Position numbers and translations under genes: made by a program
The notes under the pieces: generated by a model
What the model saw: the letters and a program-made list of their open reading frames with translations, nothing else
Database searches by the model: none
Told to the model about the DNA's origin: nothing
NCBI GenBank assembly: GCA_037074765.1
Contig: JBAMDO010000165.1
Location: 62,001 to 126,000, forward strand
DNA from: Mansonella perstans
Lineage: Eukaryota; Nematoda; Chromadorea; Rhabditida; Onchocercidae
Direction: 5' to 3'
Length of the DNA: 64,000 bases
Shown here: piece by piece, positions 58,201 through 64,000 of the stretch
Position numbering within the stretch: position 1 is the stretch's first letter
Layout of the letters: each line of letters starts with the position of its first letter

Positions 58201-61200
58201 ATTTTATTGAAATTTCTGCATTAACAAATTTTTTGATTAATTGTTAGCATTCCTAACAATGTCAAAAATTTTCTGCTTATTTTTTTGTTTGCTTTTTTTT
58301 ATTAGTAAAAGAAAGAAGGAAAGCATTAAAATATGAGACTGACAAAAAAAAAAAAAAAAAAAGATTCAAATGGAATAAACACAAATTAATTAAACCTAAG
58401 GCTAGCTTAATTTATTACATTGATTTTCATACAAGCAAAATTACATAATTTGATTATTGCAGATGAATGAAAAACGGAAAGAGATAGGAAGGAATTTAAA
58501 TGCCGATATTAATTGGTGGTCTTATCCTGAATTTATTAATGAGGTCATTGTGGGATTAGAAAGCATGCATTATATGCTAATTGCATCTGCAGCTCTTCTT
58601 ATGCTTACATGTTTGATTGCAAGTTTTGGTTCAAATGGTTATCAGGTAAAAAATAATTACTAAAATTGATGAAATTTAAATATTGATGATTCACTGCTAA
58701 GAATTCATAAATTTTTTAACAAATGTTTTCTTCAAAAAAAATTTAACATGAATGCTTTACATCATCATTCTATCATTGTTACTTCTGTCAATATCTCGTA
58801 GCATAGATCAATATCGTCCTTTGATGTTATATGTTAAGGTATTGATGAACAGTCATGAATGTAGAATGTTTTCGGAATTTGGAATATTTTTTTGGCAAAA
58901 AAAATTATTTATTATTATTTTATAACAAATACATATAAAATGAATTGTATTTGAAACGTGGAGATAGAATAAATAAAAAATGAAATATTTTTTCATTTTT
59001 ATTTACATTTTCTTTTTTCTTTAAAGGAAAAATAGAAATTTCAGGAAATTAAGAAAAAAATTTACTTAATTTAACTCTTTAAATTTAATTAATTTAGCTT
59101 TGATATATTTCTCAAAAGTGAAAATAAACAAATTTCCGGTACACTTTTTTTTCCTTTTTTGTTTCATTTTTATTTTTCCTTCATTAAACAAATTTTTAAG
59201 TATTAATTTTGATTGGGAAAACTAAAAGAATTTACGCATTAAGATCATTATTCTCATTTCTAGCATGAAGGTTGTTATTGTTTTTGTTAAGGAGATGAAG
59301 GATTGATCATGCAAAGAAGAATGTTTCGTTGTGTATGTATGCCTGAAATAATGATGAGTCCTGAAGTAATAATGAGTCGTTTATCCATTTCTTTACTATA
59401 TGCTGTGACTATGCTTACAGTATCAAATTGTATTTAAGAATTATGTTTACATGAAAAATAATTGCCACACAATTTTATGATTTAAAAAAATTACCATAAT
59501 TTTGATAAGTGGCATTATTTTTACAATTATCATTATTTACTACTCATTTGATATTTTTATTAGATAACTCCCACTAATCTTAATGGTCAGTTTTTTGTAA
59601 ACAAAATTATTACATAAGGCTTTCGATAGCCTTTGGTTTGTACAATCATCTTCATGTGTGAAAATACATGTGTTAATTATCTTCAGCTTCTTCTCATCAC
59701 TATCCTTTCAAGCATATTCAAAAAAAAAAATTCCTGTTTATGTCCTCGCTATTTTTGAGTTGGGTAATCACGACTGAGTTGAGGTCAAAGAAATGATAAA
59801 TATATTGGAACAATGATTAATTTCAACCAGAAATTTATTTTATTGACCCTCAACCAGACGTACCGATGGTGCACAGGCTTTCTATAGTCTTTGGTTTGTG
59901 CAATCATCTTCTATATTCTCATTTATCACCTGATGATGATCATATTATTATTAAAATCCTTCTTCCATTGACTAATTCATTCATTTTAAACAAAATTTTT
60001 CTTGCATAAAATTGTATTTAAAATAATGAATTATTTCATTTGAGATGGATTTAAATTTATTTTATTAACCCTTAACCAGACGTACCATTGGGAATGAACC
60101 CGATGGTGTACAAGCTTTCTGTAGTCTTTGGTTTGTACAATCATCTTTATTACATGTGTTAATTATCTTTAGCTTTTTCTCATCATTATCCTTTCAAGGA
60201 TACTCAAAAAAAAAATTCCTGTTTATGTCCTCGCTATTTTTGAGTTTTTTTCTGTTCTTGTTATATTGACAACACCCACTAATCTTAATGGTCAATTTTT
60301 TATAAACAAAATTATTATATAAGGCTTTCGATAGCCTTTGGTTGAACAATCTTCTTCATTGCGTTATTGTCTTCAGCTTTTTCTCATCACTATCCTTTAA
60401 AGCATATTTGAAACTGTTTATGCCTTCGCTGATTCGGTCTGTCGGAAAAACCGAAATAAGTTATATTCGGAATTTATATTATAATAATATCTTATAATTA
60501 GTTGGAATGGGAACGTTATATTCAATCCATTGATTATATTTAATTAGTGTTTATTTATCATTTTCTCAAAGCTGTTTCCTTTCATACTAATAATACCGAT
60601 GATCTCAAAATTATGCTTTTGTGTAATTCATAATTTCCTCACAATTATTTCCTTTTCTAATCTGGTGATTTCACAGATTCTAAACTATTTCTTTCATAAT
60701 TATCTAATTACCCTTCATTCTACTGATCTCGAAAATATTCTGTATATTAAACTATAGGAAGTTGTTTCATTATGCTCAGTTTAATATTCAAATCATCATT
60801 CAGTAAATAGTCACGATTATTTGTATAAATCTTTAAGCCTTTATTAATAAACCTATATCAAACTCGTTGCATTCTTATTAAGCAGAAGTTATTTTCATCG
60901 TCTGCACTTCACAAATAAACAAATAATCTACTTCATCATCAACAATCTACAAAATCAAACAAATGACACATTTTCACGACATTGTCCCCTACATTCATCG
61001 CTATCATTATATCGTTATATCGTACTCTGAAATATGATTGATTCATTTCTTAACACTTATTTCTTATTGTGATTTTTTACTTCATAGAATGTGTGCTATT
61101 GTCGGCACACAGCAATAAACTTTTTGCTAAGTTCTTCATACTTCTCTTGTGTTCGTAGTATCAATACAACAACAGATAAATCTTATCTTGAATTACCTTC

Positions 61201-63549
61201 GGTGTAAAAAATCTTTCACGATAAATATTATTAGTTTTTCTTTCTTTTTTTACAGAGTAAACCGGTTTTGGGATTAGTAATTGGTGTAATTTTAATCGTT
61301 TCTTGTTTGGGCGGTTTTTTTGTTCAACTTACTGGAGTCGGATATATCAACTCGATTGTCTTCCCAATCTTCTTCATCCTTATTGGTATCAAACATTTGA
61401 GATTGTTTTGAAATATGCATTTTTTTTTTGTTTGTTTAACAAAAAGAGGAATATTTTAAAAGATGGCGATAATGAGTAAAAGCGGATCGTTTTTAAGTGA
61501 ATCAAAAGTTAAATTAATGGTACAATAACGCTACAGTGATGCTAAGTAATATCAGTAACAAAAAATAGCAATTATTGTATCAATTACAATATGTAAAAAC
61601 AATATTCCAATTATTTTTTTTGAATCAGCTTTTATCTAAAAAGTTTTGATAAAAAAATAACAAATTACAAGAAAGAAAAAAGTTAACTTAAATGGAATGG
61701 AAAATTAGCAAATGCAAGATTTCAGGCATTGGAATATTAATGCTTTTCACGCTGAAAGATACCTGGTCGAAGTATTCAAATGTTGCATGTGATCCGGTGG
61801 AAAAATTATCTCTGATCCTAAGTTGGGATGCGCCGTGTACTACAATTACCGCATTCATCATTATCGTTTCATTTGGTTAATACTTAAATTTACCTTACCT
61901 TATTTACATGGCTTAAACTAGTTAACAATAATGCTCATTTTGATTGTTTATTATAACTTTATCATACTGCTAACGTTATTATTTTTTAGTTTGAAATTTC
62001 TTGGATTTTCAGCTAGTAATTTTTAAATTATTGGATTATTATTGTAAAACTGGGAAATTTAGCCTAATAAATAAATCAGAGGTGTTTTAAGCAATTATTG
62101 TTAATTAAAAAAAATAAAATTCATTAAAATGATTTAATTTGCAAAATAAATGATAAATTTCGATGCGATCTTGAAAAAATGCTTAATTAAATAATGTTTT
62201 TATGATTTCATGTGGAATTCTATATTAGTAATTAAATTCAAATTAAGAACATCATTTAGATTAACTTTTTATTCAATAACAGAAATTTAAAGAATTTTGT
62301 GATAATATGTTTGTTTTTCAAATTAAATCATCAAAAATAATAAACAGGTATTATCCAAGTAAATGAAAAATTATCACAATTGAAAGCATTAAATGTTTCA
62401 GGTATTATTGATAGTGTTTGTCTCAACAACACAATTATCTTAAATTCAATTAATATTAATATTTATTTTATTCACCTTAAATTTAACTATCTTACATTTA
62501 ATTTCTTTGCATTTAATTGCCTTACATTTTATTACCTTACATTTAATTATCGTTCATCTTGAAAGCAATTTTCTGGATTTAATAATGAATCGATTTAATA
62601 CTAAATTTTCTAATTTATTGAACTTTTTTTTCCTTTTTTTCATATTCTGATAATTTTCAAGAAATAAAGAACGAATTACCATTTGCATTAATCACAAATA
62701 TTCATTCTTTGCTTTTATACTCAGAGTTGTTAATTAATAAATAAGTAAGCTAGTATTTAATTATGAGTTAAAAGAAAATTGTATTCCAATGTACTGATAA
62801 TAAAAGCTTTTGTTTTCCGTTTTTTTCAGAAATTTCTTTGAAATCTTTAAATTTCATAAGAAACCTTCAATTTTAGTTAATTTTAGTTTAAGTTACTCAT
62901 TTTATCGAAATGGTGGTAAGCGGCATAATTTACCACGTAATAAGCAATACTATACTGTTTTTGGTTGTTCATTTTTGATTGTTAGCAGTTGGTTTAAAAA
63001 AAAAAGCAGTTATTTCATACCATTCAATTTAATTAATTTAACTCTTAACTAATAATTTAAGTAAGTCAATAATTTTTCGATCTAATTGGAAATATGAGAA
63101 AAAAATTTTTTTAAAGATTTAAAACTATTTAAAATATTTCGAATTTAGTTGCCAAAAGTTATTGGATTAAAATTTGGAAAAAAAAGTGAGGGAAGAAGAA
63201 ATCAACTAATTAAAGTGGTTTAAGTGAAAATTAATTAATTATTCATAATTTATTCTAAATTTTTGCCTGTTTTGCCTTTTCAAGTAATTAAATGGCAAGC
63301 ATTAAAATTTTTCCATCAATCAAATGAAATGTGCAAAGAAAAATGACCAAATTATTTTAGCCGTAATTGGTTCAACGACCAAAAGTCCCTATTTGCAATA
63401 CATGTCATTTGTGTTAGCAGCCGGTGTAGCCGTTTTACTCATCTTCGCTCTACTCTTTTTCACCGTATTCCTGTACGTTTCGGGTCGTCGTGAGACCAGA
63501 GGTGTCAAGTGGTACCAGTGTTGTCGTTCCGGTGACACACATTTTGCCC
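55260..63549 (+). CDS. Patched-related (PTR-type) sterol-sensing-domain membrane protein, 3' end outside window
   Basis: Ten exons join in phase: 55260-55394, 55496-55605, 55761-56002, 56165-56267, 56837-56996, 57460-57581, 58463-58645, 61256-61385, 61726-61875 and 63361-63549. The first in-window Met candidate is at 55307 (492 residues from there), unless the upstream exons are used. Transmembrane segment 1 (KALTVCLPVAFVLLSLIGPI, residues about 62-82) is followed by a large extracellular domain with PADFAVIMRSK, ELCHFTC, ITLTYPETIISL and GHTIGGVETDADGVITYGRS, as in PTR proteins. Then comes the sterol-sensing domain with segments at about 312-331, 339-361, 367-389, 415-435 and 443-466, closed by FLYVSGRRETRG, the typical PTR ending of that domain. 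The GVDD motif usual in segment 4 reads GILM here. RND-fold PTR proteins act in lipid/sterol transport and cuticle formation in nematodes. The last exon ends at a GTAAGT donor, so the second half lies beyond the window. Confidence 0.88.
57730..57893. repeat. 64-bp dimeric tandem repeat in a PTR intron
   Basis: GATGATCGCTTCAATCAGCT starts at 57761 and 57825, giving a 64-bp period. Each unit is itself two related half-units of about 32 bp (GATCGCTTCAATCAGCTAAT and GACCACTTCAACTAACTAAT). Flanking half-units extend the array on both sides. The third and fourth half-units are nearly identical to the first and second, so the dimer probably expanded recently. Confidence 0.9.
58646..61255 (+). other. 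Intron 7 of the patched-related gene
   Basis: About 2.6 kb from GTAAAA to TTTACAG. The middle is occupied by the complex repeat at 59570-60430, and the region up to about 61200 is less AT-rich than most introns here. No in-phase exon seen. Confidence 0.65.
59570..60430. repeat. Degenerate array of about four 210-255 bp units in a PTR intron
   Basis: The phrase GGCTTTCGATAGCCTTTGGT or a near variant recurs at about 59622, 59877, 60112 and 60328. Copies also share CAATCATCTTC, TGTGTTAATTATCTTCAGCT, CTCATCACTATCCTTTCAAG and TTCCTGTTTATGTCCTCGCT. CACTAATCTTAATGGTCA occurs at about 59573 and 60276, and CCAGACGTACC at 59852 and 60073. Copies are mosaic, with some blocks missing. No terminal inverted repeat or open frame was seen. 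Confidence 0.8.
61876..63360 (+). other. Intron 9 of the patched-related gene
   Basis: About 1.5 kb from GTTAAT to ATTTTAG. CTTACATTTAATT-type phrases repeat at 62475-62555. A phase-neutral exon-like segment at 62348-62401 is discussed among rejected items. Confidence 0.6.
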
Positions 63550-64000
63550 GTAAGTTAATTTAAAACATTTACTAAACGCACTAGTTTAAACAAAAAAAAA
63601 AAAAAAAAAATGAAATAACGCCAAAAAAATTAAAATTTTTCTTCTTGAATATTTAAAAAATATGAAGTAAAAGAAAAACTGTTAATTTATCATTTTTTCT
63701 TTTTATTTGAACTTACTGTATTAATTATTACTGTAACAATTAAGAGGATTAGTAATTATCATTATTATTAACTGTTATTACGCTATCAAAAAGAATTGAT
63801 TATTCAGTATTTGTACATAATTCACTTTAAATATTTTAATACTATTTTAAATTAGTAGTAATTATTTCAAAATAATTTTTTACTTTTAAATTAATTAGTA
63901 ATTTTTCATTTATACCTTTTTCCCCTTTATAAATATATCACATCGCAAATGCACTATTTGTTAAAATGATAAAATAAATTTAAAAAAAGAAGTATTTTGA
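63550..64000 (+). other. Intron of the patched-related gene running to the right edge
   Basis: Begins with GTAAGT directly after the last exon; AT-rich, no acceptor or exon recognised before the window ends. Confidence 0.6.

Noticed and set aside
62348..62401. A 54-base segment with AG before and GT after that could be a phase-neutral exon of the patched-related gene
   Set aside because: It would insert 18 polar residues into the middle of transmembrane segment 5 of the sterol-sensing domain. Direct joining of 61875 to 63361 gives a continuous, family-like segment, so this is most likely a chance frame.
62840..63052. Open frame with acceptor and donor-like sites near the end of the patched-related gene
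   Set aside because: In the phase required by the neighbouring exons it hits a stop; the peptide in the open phase (Phe/Lys/Asn-rich) resembles AT-rich noise.

Overview
The window looks like nuclear DNA of a nematode. It is extremely AT-rich, with small exons separated by long introns and splice acceptors of the TTTTCAG/TTTTTAG type. Several genes have an acceptor-like TTTCAG or TTACAG shortly before the start codon, as expected for spliced-leader trans-splicing. A spirurid/filarial-type genome fits the long introns and low gene density, but that lineage call is inference. No rRNA, tRNA, CRISPR, bacterial-type operon or complete transposon was recognised.

I rebuilt five genes, all on the + strand, by joining exons whose reading phases match across GT-AG introns. 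(1) 240-8745: 3' part of a smoothelin-like gene ending in a type-2 calponin-homology domain; the gene enters from the left edge and has a 6.1 kb intron. (2) 18627-21717: a 162-residue protein with four hydrophobic segments and no recognised family. (3) 23796-28355: a complete nine-exon gene for the 26S proteasome assembly chaperone PSMD5/S5b (495 residues). (4) 30947-34390: a complete seven-exon gene for a MADF-domain putative transcription factor (374 residues) with a BESS-like C-terminus. (5) 55260-63549 and on past the right edge: a patched-related (PTR-type) sterol-sensing-domain membrane protein. Three upstream exons (47914-53993) join it in phase and may add a Ser/Asn/Gln-rich N-terminal region.

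The rest is AT-rich DNA full of simple repeats. Against that background several more complex repeats stand out: an inverted repeat at 14305-14831, a minisatellite at 18960-19230, tandem or direct duplications near 13.6, 37.0, 39.0 and 39.6 kb, a 64-bp dimeric repeat at 57.7 kb, and a degenerate array of roughly 210-255 bp units at 59.6-60.4 kb inside a PTR intron.

The genes do not form an obvious pathway; they look like independent neighbours. The points most worth a second look are the PTR protein (the acidic pair expected in transmembrane segment 4 is replaced by Leu-Met), the duplicated element plus small ORF at 39.58-40.13 kb, and a possible minus-strand terminal exon inside the long smoothelin intron. 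I found nothing that clearly amounts to a new biological system.
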